Source: Caryophanon sp036309765 (lineage in GTDB: Bacteria > Bacillota > Bacilli > Bacillales_A > Planococcaceae). From it: a stretch of 40,775 nucleotides of DNA. Of the stretch, positions 6,968-15,060 are shown piece after piece (within the stretch, counting starts at the first letter, position 1; the number at the start of each line of letters is the position of its first letter). Where the stretch lies: NCBI GenBank assembly GCA_036309765.1, contig JAXJTE010000162.1, positions 1-40,775 on the forward strand, written 5' to 3'. The notes under the pieces are model-generated. The model saw nothing but the letters and a program-made list of their open reading frames with translations. It did not search any database and was not told the origin of the DNA. Position numbers and translations under genes: made by a program.

Positions 6968-8683
6968 ATGAAAACCGCACAAGAAGTCAAGACAATGACA
7001 ACAGGCGATGCGTTTATGGAAGCATTACAAGAAGTTGGTATGTCGTACGTATTTTGTAACTTAGGTAGCGATCACCCATCGATTATTGAAGCACTTGCGA
7101 AGGCAAAGCAGGAAGGGCGCTCATTACCAAAAGCGATTATTTGCCCACATGAAAGCGTCGCAATGGCTGCGGCGCAAGGGTATGCGATGCTGACCGATGA
7201 AGCACAAGGGGTCATCATTCATACCGACGTAGGTACACAAAACTTAGGTGGCGCTGTACACAACGCATTTCGCGCACGCGTGCCCGTCTTTATTTTCGCT
7301 GGAGAAACACCGTACACAATGGAAGGGGAGTTGCCGGGTAGCCGCAACTCCTATGTAAACTATTTACAAAATGTGTACGACCAGCGTGGCATCGTGCGCT
7401 CATATGTGAAATGGGAGGGGGATATTCGCACAGGAAAAAATGTGAAGCAGCTTGTTTACCGTGCAATGCAGCTGGCAACGAGTGCTCCAGCTGGGCCGGT
7501 TTATTTAACAGGTGCTCGCGAAGTGTTGGAAGAAGCTGTAACGCCGCGTGAAAGTGAATGGGCACAATGGCAAGCGATTGCTCAAGGTGCACTTCCACAA
7601 CGTGAGGCAGAGCACATTGTCGAAGCATTAGCATCGGCAAAGCGTCCAGTACTTATTACGTCGTATGTCGGCAAAAACCCACAAGCAGTTGAAGCGCTCG
7701 TGCAATTATGTGAGCAGTTCGCTGTGCCGGTTGTCGAGCACATTCCGACGTACATGAACTTCCCACGTGATCATGTGCTGCATGCAGGCTTCGATCCACA
7801 TACGCTCATTGCGGACGCCGACGTCATTATCGCGCTTGATACAGACGTGCCGTGGGTCGTAACGCAGCAAAAGCCACAGGATGACTGTCGCGTATTTTTC
7901 ATTGATGTAGACCCAGTGAAGGAGCATATTCCACTATGGCATATTGCGGCGACGAAAACGTACCGAGCAGATGCAGAGGAAGTGTTACAGCAGCTATTAC
8001 AATGTAGCAAGCATCTTCCGCCTTCAAATGTCGCGCAATGGCAGGAGCGATACGACGCACAGCGCACGCAATGGACACAAGAGGCAAAGCGAGGCGACAT
8101 CATTACACCAGAATGGTTAACGCACTGCATCGCGCAAGTAGTCGATGAAGATACGATTGTACTCGATGAAACGATTACGAGCACGATGACGGTATGCAAG
8201 CATTTACCGCGTACGAAGCCGCGTACATACTTTACAAGCGGTGCGACGTCACTTGGCTGGAATGGCGGTGCAGCAATTGGCATGAAGCTTGCACATCCGG
8301 AAAAAACAATCGTGAGCTTAACTGGCGACGGGACGTATTTATTTAGTGAGCCAGCTGCTGTACATTGGATGGCACGTCGTTACGATGCGCCGTTTTTAAC
8401 GGTCATTTATAACAACGAAGGCTGGAACGCAACGAAAATGAATTTATTAAAGCGCTACCCAGATGGTGTCGCAAAGCAAACAGATAGTTATTGGGTGAAC
8501 TTTGATCAGTCAGCGGATTTAGCAAAAATTGCAGAGGCAGCTGGAGGGGCTTTTGCATTAACTGTAAGCGACCCAGCGCAGCTAGTCGATGCACTTCAGC
8601 AAGCGATGGACTGCGTGAAAGCAGGGCGCAGTGCAGTCGTTGATGTGCGATTAGCTGCTATCTCTCAACAAACATCGTATTAA
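6968..8683 (+). CDS. Thiamine-diphosphate enzyme (acetolactate synthase / benzoylformate decarboxylase superfamily)
   Basis: 571 aa, the usual length of the superfamily. The N-terminal Pyr domain holds the catalytic glutamate E62 in CPHESVAMAAAQGYA. The ThDP/Mg motif begins GDG at 453-455 and closes with NN at 482-483 (YNNEGW), 30 residues apart as expected. Close relatives include acetolactate synthase, benzoylformate and phenylpyruvate decarboxylases, oxalyl-CoA decarboxylase and 2-hydroxyacyl-CoA lyase; motifs alone do not decide between them. The aryl-aldehyde dehydrogenase at the far end of the cluster favours a reaction that yields an aromatic aldehyde, that is, decarboxylation of an arylglyoxylate or cleavage of a 2-hydroxyacyl-CoA. 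It abuts the Fe-S gene and is followed by a terminator. Confidence 0.8.
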   Translation: MKTAQEVKTMTTGDAFMEALQEVGMSYVFCNLGSDHPSIIEALAKAKQEGRSLPKAIICPHESVAMAAAQGYAMLTDEAQGVIIHTDVGTQNLGGAVHNAFRARVPVFIFAGETPYTMEGELPGSRNSYVNYLQNVYDQRGIVRSYVKWEGDIRTGKNVKQLVYRAMQLATSAPAGPVYLTGAREVLEEAVTPRESEWAQWQAIAQGALPQREAEHIVEALASAKRPVLITSYVGKNPQAVEALVQLCEQFAVPVVEHIPTYMNFPRDHVLHAGFDPHTLIADADVIIALDTDVPWVVTQQKPQDDCRVFFIDVDPVKEHIPLWHIAATKTYRADAEEVLQQLLQCSKHLPPSNVAQWQERYDAQRTQWTQEAKRGDIITPEWLTHCIAQVVDEDTIVLDETITSTMTVCKHLPRTKPRTYFTSGATSLGWNGGAAIGMKLAHPEKTIVSLTGDGTYLFSEPAAVHWMARRYDAPFLTVIYNNEGWNATKMNLLKRYPDGVAKQTDSYWVNFDQSADLAKIAEAAGGAFALTVSDPAQLVDALQQAMDCVKAGRSAVVDVRLAAISQQTSY

Positions 8684-8803
8684 CTATATAGCAGTATTTA
8701 TTCTACATTAATTTGTAATTCATATACTTTTTTAATCTGTATTTATAAAAATTAGCGATGTGAAAAATTCCCTTTGTTACACGATAATCAATAAATCCCC
8801 TCT

Positions 8804-8834
8804 GGAGCGAATTCCCATAATTCGCTCCTTTTTT
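8804..8834 (+). terminator. Rho-independent terminator after the two-gene first operon
   Basis: A perfect 10-bp stem GGAGCGAATT / AATTCGCTCC with a 5-nt loop is followed by TTTTTT. It separates the Fe-S/ThDP transcript from the etf-led operon. Confidence 0.9.
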
Positions 8835-8989
8835 CTTTTTAACGCGTTATTTTTTCTGTTTGGAACGTCATTTAAAAATAATTTTAAAAATTTTTCAATA
8901 CGTCTTTTGGTGAAAAAAGAACGGCTGCTGAGTGATAAATCGCGCTACATCAACGTTTCTTTCATGTTGCATTAATTCATATTTAAAAA

Positions 8990-9022
8990 GTATACGAAAC
9001 GTATTATACACATATTAGTAAT
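8990..9022 (+). promoter_or_regulatory. Candidate promoter and operator of the etf-led operon
   Basis: A perfect dyad ATACG-AAA-CGTAT occupies 8992-9004 and overlaps A/T-rich -10-like sequences (TATTAT, TATACA). A dyad this tight over a core promoter suggests a repressor site, for example for a TetR-type protein. No such repressor gene is in the window. The etfB ATG is about 100 nt further on behind a strong AGGAGG. Confidence 0.4.
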
Positions 9023-9108
9023 CTATGAGGAACAATGTTAATTTTAAAAAAACAGAATATTCGAACTGATAAAGTCCGAGTGAAACTGACTTATTTAGGA
9101 GGTTACGT

Positions 9109-9876
9109 ATGAAAATTTTAGTGCTAATGAAGCAAACATTTGATACGGAAGAAGAAATTTTTTTAGTAGATGGCAAGCTAAAGGAAAGCGGTGTCAAATA
9201 TGTCATCAACCCATATGACGAGTATGCGGTAGAGCAGGCGATCCTGTTAAAAGAGCAGCAAGGTGCGGAAGTAACAGTCGTAACAGCTGGGCCGGCACGT
9301 GCAGAGGAAGCGTTACGTACAGCTGTTGCAGTTGGCGCGGACAATGCGATTTTACTCGACGAGGAATCATTAAATGGTGATGAGTACACAATTTCAAACG
9401 TGTTAGCAGCAATCGCGCAAAAAGAATCATATGACCTTATTTTAGCAGGGCATATGTCAGTTGATGACGGCGCGGCACAAATCGGACCACGCGTCGCAGA
9501 ATTGCTCGGCATTCCACACATTTCAACAATTACTGGCTTAACAATCGACGGTCAAACAGCGCGTGCAGAAAAAGACGTAGAAGGTGACCTTGAAACGATT
9601 GAAGTACAACTGCCAGCGTTATTAACAGCGCAGCAAGGATTAAACGAGCCACGCTACCCGACATTACCGGGCATTATGAAGGCGAAGAAAAAGCCGATTG
9701 AGCGTGTCACAGCAGCGGACTTAGGCATTGATGTAGCCGCAATTGGCTCAAAAACAGAAACGTTAACGTTAAACTTACCACAGAAAAAATCAGGTGGTCG
9801 CATTTTAGAAGGCGAATTACATGAGCAAACAACAGAGCTTGTGAACTTACTACGCAACGAAGCGAAAGTCGTATAA
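9109..9876 (+). CDS. etfB: Electron transfer flavoprotein, beta subunit
   Basis: 255 aa, standard length. It begins MKILVLMKQTFDTEE as is usual for EtfB, and contains INPYDEYAVEQAILLKE, the AMP-binding surroundings (VTAGPARAEEALRTAVAVGAD) and LAGHMSVDDGAAQIGPRVAELL. The C-terminal arm, which wraps around EtfA, is present. AGGAGG precedes the ATG. With EtfA it forms the soluble FAD/AMP heterodimer that accepts electrons from acyl-CoA dehydrogenases. It is first in an operon that also encodes such a dehydrogenase, which argues for a dedicated ETF rather than the general fatty-acid one. Confidence 0.95.
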   Translation: MKILVLMKQTFDTEEEIFLVDGKLKESGVKYVINPYDEYAVEQAILLKEQQGAEVTVVTAGPARAEEALRTAVAVGADNAILLDEESLNGDEYTISNVLAAIAQKESYDLILAGHMSVDDGAAQIGPRVAELLGIPHISTITGLTIDGQTARAEKDVEGDLETIEVQLPALLTAQQGLNEPRYPTLPGIMKAKKKPIERVTAADLGIDVAAIGSKTETLTLNLPQKKSGGRILEGELHEQTTELVNLLRNEAKVV

Positions 9877-9889
9877 GGGGGAGTAACGG

Positions 9890-10861
9890 ATGAGTAAAAA
9901 TGTAGTAGTTGTAGCAGAAAGCCGTAATGGCAATTTACGTAACGTATCGTTTGAAGTATTAACAGCAGCACAAACAATCGCAAACGGTGGTCACGTAACA
10001 GCCGTTGTATTCGGCGAAGCAAGCGAGGAGCAAGTACAGCAGCTAGCACAGCACGGCGCAGATACAGTGCAAATTGCTGAGCATGCGGACTTAGCATCGT
10101 ATTCGACAGACGGATACACGCAAGCGTTCACACAAATCATTAACAGCATTCAGCCAGATGCGATTTTAATCGGGCATACAGCGACAGGTCGCGACTACGC
10201 ACCACGCGTTGCAGCCCGCTTAAACTTAGGATTAATTTCTGACTGTACAGGTGTTGCAGTAGAAGGCGACGACGTAGTGTTCACACGTCCAATTTATGCG
10301 GGCAAGCTGTTCCAAACGAGAAAAGTAACGAGCGGCACTATTTTTGCGACAATTCGTCCAAACAACATCGAAATCGCAGAGCCAAATACGGCGCGTACGG
10401 CAAACGTTGTGAAAACGAGCGTGGACGTAACGAACATTCGTACAGTCATTCAAAACGTTGTGCGTAAAACGAGCGGTGCGATCGACTTAACAGAAGCGAA
10501 AATTATCGTATCAGGCGGTCGTGGCGTGAAAAGTGCAGAAGGTTTCGCACCTGTTCGCGAGCTAGCAGAAGTGCTTGGCGCAGCAGTTGGCGCTTCACGT
10601 GCTGCATGTGACGCAGGCTACTGTGATTATTCAATGCAAGTTGGACAAACAGGGAAAGTTGTAACGCCAGACCTTTATATCGCGTGCGGTATTTCAGGTG
10701 CGGTACAACATTTAGCTGGTATGTCGAACTCAAAAATTATTATCGCGATCAATAAAGATCCAGAAGCACCCATTTTCAAAGTAGCAGATTACGGCATCGT
10801 TGGCGATTTATTCGAGGTGCTACCGTTACTCGCAGAAGAATTTAGAAAAGTGCCAGTATAA
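9890..10861 (+). CDS. etfA: Electron transfer flavoprotein, alpha subunit
   Basis: 323 aa, standard length. The C-terminal FAD domain is intact: SGGRGVKSAEGF, then VGASRAACDAGY, QVGQTGKVVTPDLYIACGIS and the GISGAVQHLAGM/INKDPEAPIF signature. It follows etfB by 13 nt with a GGGGGAG site, so the two are co-translated and would assemble directly. Electrons from the acyl-CoA dehydrogenase of this operon would pass through EtfAB to the FadF-like membrane protein encoded upstream. I see no extension of the bifurcating-ETF type, so a simple electron carrier is most likely. Confidence 0.95.
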   Translation: MSKNVVVVAESRNGNLRNVSFEVLTAAQTIANGGHVTAVVFGEASEEQVQQLAQHGADTVQIAEHADLASYSTDGYTQAFTQIINSIQPDAILIGHTATGRDYAPRVAARLNLGLISDCTGVAVEGDDVVFTRPIYAGKLFQTRKVTSGTIFATIRPNNIEIAEPNTARTANVVKTSVDVTNIRTVIQNVVRKTSGAIDLTEAKIIVSGGRGVKSAEGFAPVRELAEVLGAAVGASRAACDAGYCDYSMQVGQTGKVVTPDLYIACGISGAVQHLAGMSNSKIIIAINKDPEAPIFKVADYGIVGDLFEVLPLLAEEFRKVPV

Positions 10862-10877
10862 ACAAGGGGGAAATTGC

Positions 10878-12071
10878 ATGGGTAACATTTTAGAAGGGCT
10901 GACGGTCATTGACTTAACACAAAACGTCGCAGGTCCATTTTGTTCACAAATTTTAGGGGACTTAGGTGCAACGGTTATTAAAATCGAGCGTCCAGGGCAC
11001 GGCGATGATACACGTCATTGGCACCCACCATTATGGGGAGAGGAGTCATCAACGTTTTTAGCGTTAAACCGCAACAAAAAAAGCGTCTGCGTTGACTTAA
11101 ACGATCCAGTAGGGCAAGAAATCGTTCAAAAGCTTTGCGAAACAGCAGACATTTTCGTTCATAGCTTAAAGCCAGGCAGTGAAGAATCACGCGGCTTAGG
11201 CTACGAGCAGCTAACAAAAAACAACCCGAAGCTTATTTACGCATCAATTAGTGCGTTTGGTGACATGGGCAAAATGAAAAACAAGCCAGGTTACGACCCA
11301 CTTATTCAAGCGTACAGCGGCATTATGAGTTTAACAGGTAATGAAGGCGACGACCCAGCGCGCGTTGGTGTATCGATTGTCGATATGGCAACAGGTATGT
11401 GGTGCTTAATCGGTATTTTAAGTGCACTACAGCATCGTAACCAAACAGGCGAGGGCAGTAAAGTGGCAAGCAGCTTACTTGAAACAGGGCTTGCTTGGAC
11501 GACGCTTCAAATGTCTACATTCATGGCATCAAAACGTCTACCTCGCAAATGGGGTACAGGCATGGCGACGACAGTTCCGTACCAAGCGTTCAAAACAAAA
11601 GGCGATCAGTGGGCAATTATCGCTGCTGGTAACAACCGCTTATTCGCAGCGTTATGTGAAGCGCTTGACTTACAAGAGCTTGTGAACGATCCGAAGTTTG
11701 CGACGAATGCCGCACGCGTTGAAAACCGTAAAGAAGTGCAGCAATTAATCGAAGCGCGTACGTTAACGTTTGATGTCGATGATTTAGTCGCATTAATGGA
11801 AAAATACAACGTGCCAAGCTGCCCAATTAATACGTTAGACCGCGTATTAAAAGATGAGCAAGTGAATGCGCTAAACATGATTAAAGATGTAGACGGCTTC
11901 CGCGTTGAAGATTTCCGCATCGTGGACTTACCGTTCCGCATTAACGACGAGCGTGGTCACATTCAGTCACTGCCACCACTTTTAGGTGAGCATACAGAAG
12001 AAGTGTTACGCGCATTGAACTTAACAGAAGAGCAAATTGCGCATTTACAACAAGAAACAGTTGCGCGATAG
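10878..12071 (+). CDS. Class III CoA-transferase (CaiB/BaiF family), copy 1
   Basis: 397 aa from the ATG at 10878, preceded by AAGGGGG. Family signatures are clear: VIDLTQNVAGPFCSQILGDL with ATVIKIERPGHGD, then ALNRNKKSVCVDL, FVHSLKPG and the catalytic aspartate D169 in SIVDMATGMW, the same position as in formyl-CoA transferase. These enzymes move CoA from a donor such as succinyl-CoA or acetyl-CoA to a carboxylic acid. It sits directly before an HMG-CoA-lyase-family gene, and the cluster holds a second such pair. The pair suggests that a carboxylate is made into its thioester and then cleaved by retro-aldol chemistry. The acid is not identifiable from sequence. Confidence 0.88.
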   Translation: MGNILEGLTVIDLTQNVAGPFCSQILGDLGATVIKIERPGHGDDTRHWHPPLWGEESSTFLALNRNKKSVCVDLNDPVGQEIVQKLCETADIFVHSLKPGSEESRGLGYEQLTKNNPKLIYASISAFGDMGKMKNKPGYDPLIQAYSGIMSLTGNEGDDPARVGVSIVDMATGMWCLIGILSALQHRNQTGEGSKVASSLLETGLAWTTLQMSTFMASKRLPRKWGTGMATTVPYQAFKTKGDQWAIIAAGNNRLFAALCEALDLQELVNDPKFATNAARVENRKEVQQLIEARTLTFDVDDLVALMEKYNVPSCPINTLDRVLKDEQVNALNMIKDVDGFRVEDFRIVDLPFRINDERGHIQSLPPLLGEHTEEVLRALNLTEEQIAHLQQETVAR

Positions 12072-12083
12072 GAGGCGGTTCAT

Positions 12084-13046
12084 ATGACGTTACCAGAGCG
12101 CGTACAGCTGTACGAAGTCGGGCCGCGAGAAGGATTCCAATCAGAGCCCGTACTCGACACAGACAAAAAAATTGAATTTGTCGATGCGCTTAGTCGCACC
12201 GGCTTACGACATATCGAAGTGACGTCATTTGTGAGCCCGAAATGGGTGCCACAAATGGCCGATGCCGAGGCGTTAATTGCCGGCATTCACCGTGAACCAG
12301 GCGTGATTTACCGCGCCGCATACTTAAACGTACAAGGGTTAGAACGCGCATTAAACAACAATGTCACACTCGATGGCAGTTTAGTGCTATCAGCGAGCGA
12401 TACGTTTTCAAAGCGCAACATGAATAAATCAACAGTCGAAATGTTCTCGAACTTATCAGACTGGATCGCCGCGTATAAAGCCGCTAACATTCGCGTGAAG
12501 CAAATGGGCTTTATGGCATCGTTTGGCTGCAACTTCGAAGGCTACATCCCATTACCACATTTAATCAAGCTAATGGGAGACGTCATCGATTTAGCCGCTG
12601 ATGCAGGCGAAACGATTCAAAAAGTAAAGCTCGCCGACACGATGGGCTGGGCAAACCCAGAGCAAATTAAGCGCACGGTCCAAACGATTCAAAATAAATG
12701 GCCGCAACTTGATATTCACTTGCATTTGCATGACACGCGCGGGCTTGGCTTAGCGAACGTGTACGCAGCATTGCAAGAAGGGCTATGGGAGTTTGATACA
12801 GCGATCGGCGGTTTAGGTGGCTGTCCGTTTGCAGCAGTAAAAGGAGCACCCGGCAATATTTCAACAGAGGACGTCGCGTTTTTATGCGAGCAAATGGGCA
12901 TCGATACAGGGCTGAATTTAGCCGCGCTCGTTGATTGTGCAAACAAAGCAGAGGAACTCGTTGGTCGCGCATTGCCAGGGCATTTAGCAAAAGGTGGCTT
13001 ACAGGAGCACGTTCGGCCAAAAACATGGAAGCAAGTACAAGGATAA
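12084..13046 (+). CDS. HMG-CoA-lyase-family enzyme (retro-Claisen/aldol CoA lyase), copy 1
   Basis: 320 aa TIM-barrel lyase. Metal ligands and catalytic residues align with the family: H214 and H216 in HLHLHDTRG, N258 in GAPGNIS and loop cysteine C247 in GGLGGCPFA. The first-strand motif is GPREG (R15, E16), where true HMG-CoA lyases and the second copy in this window have R-D. The ligand is thus Glu rather than Asp, which hints at an altered substrate. R-citramalyl-CoA lyase of Chloroflexus, paired with a class III CoA-transferase, belongs to this family, so 3-hydroxyacyl-CoA cleavage to a carbonyl compound plus acetyl-CoA is the expected reaction. It follows the transferase by 12 nt. Confidence 0.85.
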   Translation: MTLPERVQLYEVGPREGFQSEPVLDTDKKIEFVDALSRTGLRHIEVTSFVSPKWVPQMADAEALIAGIHREPGVIYRAAYLNVQGLERALNNNVTLDGSLVLSASDTFSKRNMNKSTVEMFSNLSDWIAAYKAANIRVKQMGFMASFGCNFEGYIPLPHLIKLMGDVIDLAADAGETIQKVKLADTMGWANPEQIKRTVQTIQNKWPQLDIHLHLHDTRGLGLANVYAALQEGLWEFDTAIGGLGGCPFAAVKGAPGNISTEDVAFLCEQMGIDTGLNLAALVDCANKAEELVGRALPGHLAKGGLQEHVRPKTWKQVQG

Positions 13047-13064
13047 CTTAGGAGGAATGAAAAA

Positions 13065-14237
13065 ATGGTAACAACAACATCGTATTCAGATTTCCAGCAA
13101 GACATTCGTAACGGGGTGCGCGAAGTATGTGCGCGTTTTGACTTAGAATATTGGCGCAAGTCGCACGAGGAAAACTTATACCCAACAGAATTCGTAAAAG
13201 CGATGAGCGATGCAGGTTGGTTAGGTGCGTTAATTCCAGAAGAATACGGCGGATCAGGCTTAGGTTTCACTGAAGGTGCCATCATTTTAGAGGAAGTTAA
13301 CCGCTCAGGTGGTAACGCAAACCAAGTACACGCACAAATGTACACAATGGGTGCCTTACTACGTCACGGTAGCGATGAGCAAAAGAATAAATACTTACCA
13401 CAAATTGCTTCAGGTAACTTACGTTTACAAACGTTCGCCGTTACAGAGCCAGACGCTGGTACAGATACGACGAAATTAACGACATTCGCTGTGAAAAAAG
13501 GCGACAAATACATCATTAACGGTCAAAAAATCTTCATCTCACGCTTCAACAATACAGACTTAATGTTATTGCTAGCGCGTACGACACCACTGGATCAAGT
13601 GAAAAAGAAAACACACGGCATTAGCTTATTTTTAATCGACACGCGTGAAGTTGGAGAAGGCATGATCGAAGCAACGAAAATTCCAACAATGCTTGGTGGC
13701 GACACGAACCAATTATTCTTCAGCGACTTAGAAGTGCCAGAAAGCGCATTAATCGGTGAAGAAGGACGCGGCTTATATTGCGTAATGGACGGCATGGTAG
13801 CAGAGCGCTTATTAGTATCAGGTTCAGCACTTGGTAACGGTAAATGGTTTGTCGATCAAGCAGTGAAATACGGTAACGAGCGCGTTGTATTTGACCGCCC
13901 GATTACACAAAACCAAGGTGTACAATTCCCAATCGCACAAGCGTACATGGAGCTACGTGCAGCAGAAGCGTTAATGTACGAAGCTGCAGCGAAGTTTGAT
14001 GCACAAGACCCATCAGCTGGTGCTGACGCGAACATGGCGAAATATTTATGTTCAGACGCAGCGTACCATGCAGCAGAAGCATGTATGCAAACGTTCGGTG
14101 GTTACGCAGCTGCAAACGAGTACCACGTAAACCGTAAATGGATGCAAGCACGCATGATGAAGATCGCACCGATTTCTTCAAACTTAATTTTAAGCTACGT
14201 TGGGCAGCACGTATTAAAAATGCCTCGATCTTACTAA
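13065..14237 (+). CDS. Acyl-CoA dehydrogenase-like flavoprotein lacking the canonical catalytic Glu
   Basis: 390 aa, full length, with IPEEYGGSGLG, FAVTEPDAGTD (FAD-binding loop), YIINGQKIFIS and QTFGGYAAANEY. In classical members the base is the Glu of a C-terminal YEGT motif. Here the aligned stretch is KIAPISSNLIL (residues 366-376) with Pro369 where that Glu should be. Some family members carry the base on another helix, so the enzyme may still be active. I recall IAP-S-type C-termini in other, poorly characterised dehydrogenases. It would introduce a double bond into an acyl-CoA and pass electrons to EtfAB, encoded five genes earlier. AGGAGG lies 10 nt before the ATG. Confidence 0.85.
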   Translation: MVTTTSYSDFQQDIRNGVREVCARFDLEYWRKSHEENLYPTEFVKAMSDAGWLGALIPEEYGGSGLGFTEGAIILEEVNRSGGNANQVHAQMYTMGALLRHGSDEQKNKYLPQIASGNLRLQTFAVTEPDAGTDTTKLTTFAVKKGDKYIINGQKIFISRFNNTDLMLLLARTTPLDQVKKKTHGISLFLIDTREVGEGMIEATKIPTMLGGDTNQLFFSDLEVPESALIGEEGRGLYCVMDGMVAERLLVSGSALGNGKWFVDQAVKYGNERVVFDRPITQNQGVQFPIAQAYMELRAAEALMYEAAAKFDAQDPSAGADANMAKYLCSDAAYHAAEACMQTFGGYAAANEYHVNRKWMQARMMKIAPISSNLILSYVGQHVLKMPRSY

Positions 14238-14253
14238 GAAGGGAGTTTGCCGC

Positions 14254-15060
14254 ATGACAGTCGATACACAAACGTTCGAAACGTTAAAAGTTGAGTTTCT
14301 CGGAGAAGACCAAGAAGTATTAGTCGTGACGTTAAACCGTCCAGACGTAATGAACGCCATGAACACAAAAATGCTAGAAGAAAGACTGGCATTGTTCCGC
14401 GAGCAAGCGTATAACGAAACGCTTCGCTGCATCGTCATTACAGGCGCTGGTGATAAAGCGTTTAGTGCAGGTGGCGATTTAAAAGAGCGCAACGGCATGG
14501 GCAACAACTCATGGAAGCGCCAACATCAAATTATTGAAGATTTAGTGCTATTAACGCGTGACTTCCCAGTGCCGATCATCGCAGCGGTTGAAGGCTACGC
14601 ATTAGCAGGGGGCTGTGAGCTTGCATTATCAAGCGACTTCATCATCGCTTCAGAAACGGCAGTATTCGGTTTATCCGAGGCGCTGCGTGGCATTTTACCA
14701 GGCGGCGGTGGCTTACAAAACTTAGCGCGTGCAATCGGTGTACGCCGAGCGAAGGAAGTCATTTACACAGGTCGCAAGCTAAACGCGGAATTAGCGTACG
14801 AGTGGGGTCTTGTAAACGAAGTCGTACCAAAAGGCCAAGCAAAAGATAAGGCGATCGAAATTGCGTTTAAAATCGCAGCGAGTGCACCAATGGCTGTACG
14901 TGCAGCGAAAGTGTCAATCAACAACGGCTCAGAAACGGACTATCATAGTGCGTATGCGTTAGACATCGCGGCATACAACTTATTAGTAATTTCTGAAGAT
15001 CGCTTGGAGGGGGTTGCGGCTTTCAATGAAAAACGTAAACCAAACTGGCAATGTAAATAA
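14254..15060 (+). CDS. Enoyl-CoA hydratase/isomerase (crotonase family)
   Basis: 268 aa. The oxyanion-hole segments are KAFSAGGDLKERN and EGYALAGGCELAL. Both crotonase catalytic glutamates appear to be present, E122 (GGCEL) and E142 (GLSEAL), spaced 20 residues apart as in rat crotonase. This favours true hydration of an enoyl-CoA rather than another crotonase reaction. It follows the acyl-CoA dehydrogenase by 16 nt, so the two likely perform consecutive dehydrogenation and hydration. The resulting 3-hydroxyacyl-CoA would be the substrate type cleaved by the HMG-CoA-lyase-family enzyme. The 3' end overlaps the next gene by 35 nt. Confidence 0.88.
   Translation: MTVDTQTFETLKVEFLGEDQEVLVVTLNRPDVMNAMNTKMLEERLALFREQAYNETLRCIVITGAGDKAFSAGGDLKERNGMGNNSWKRQHQIIEDLVLLTRDFPVPIIAAVEGYALAGGCELALSSDFIIASETAVFGLSEALRGILPGGGGLQNLARAIGVRRAKEVIYTGRKLNAELAYEWGLVNEVVPKGQAKDKAIEIAFKIAASAPMAVRAAKVSINNGSETDYHSAYALDIAAYNLLVISEDRLEGVAAFNEKRKPNWQCK

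Noticed and set aside
7771..8283. 170-aa minus-strand frame opposite the ThDP gene
   Set aside because: It is a shadow of the codon bias of a well-supported gene; the composition (Ser/Cys-rich) is not protein-like.
8760..8975. 71-aa Phe-rich reading frame
   Set aside because: It crosses the strong terminator at 8804-8834 and has no ribosome site.
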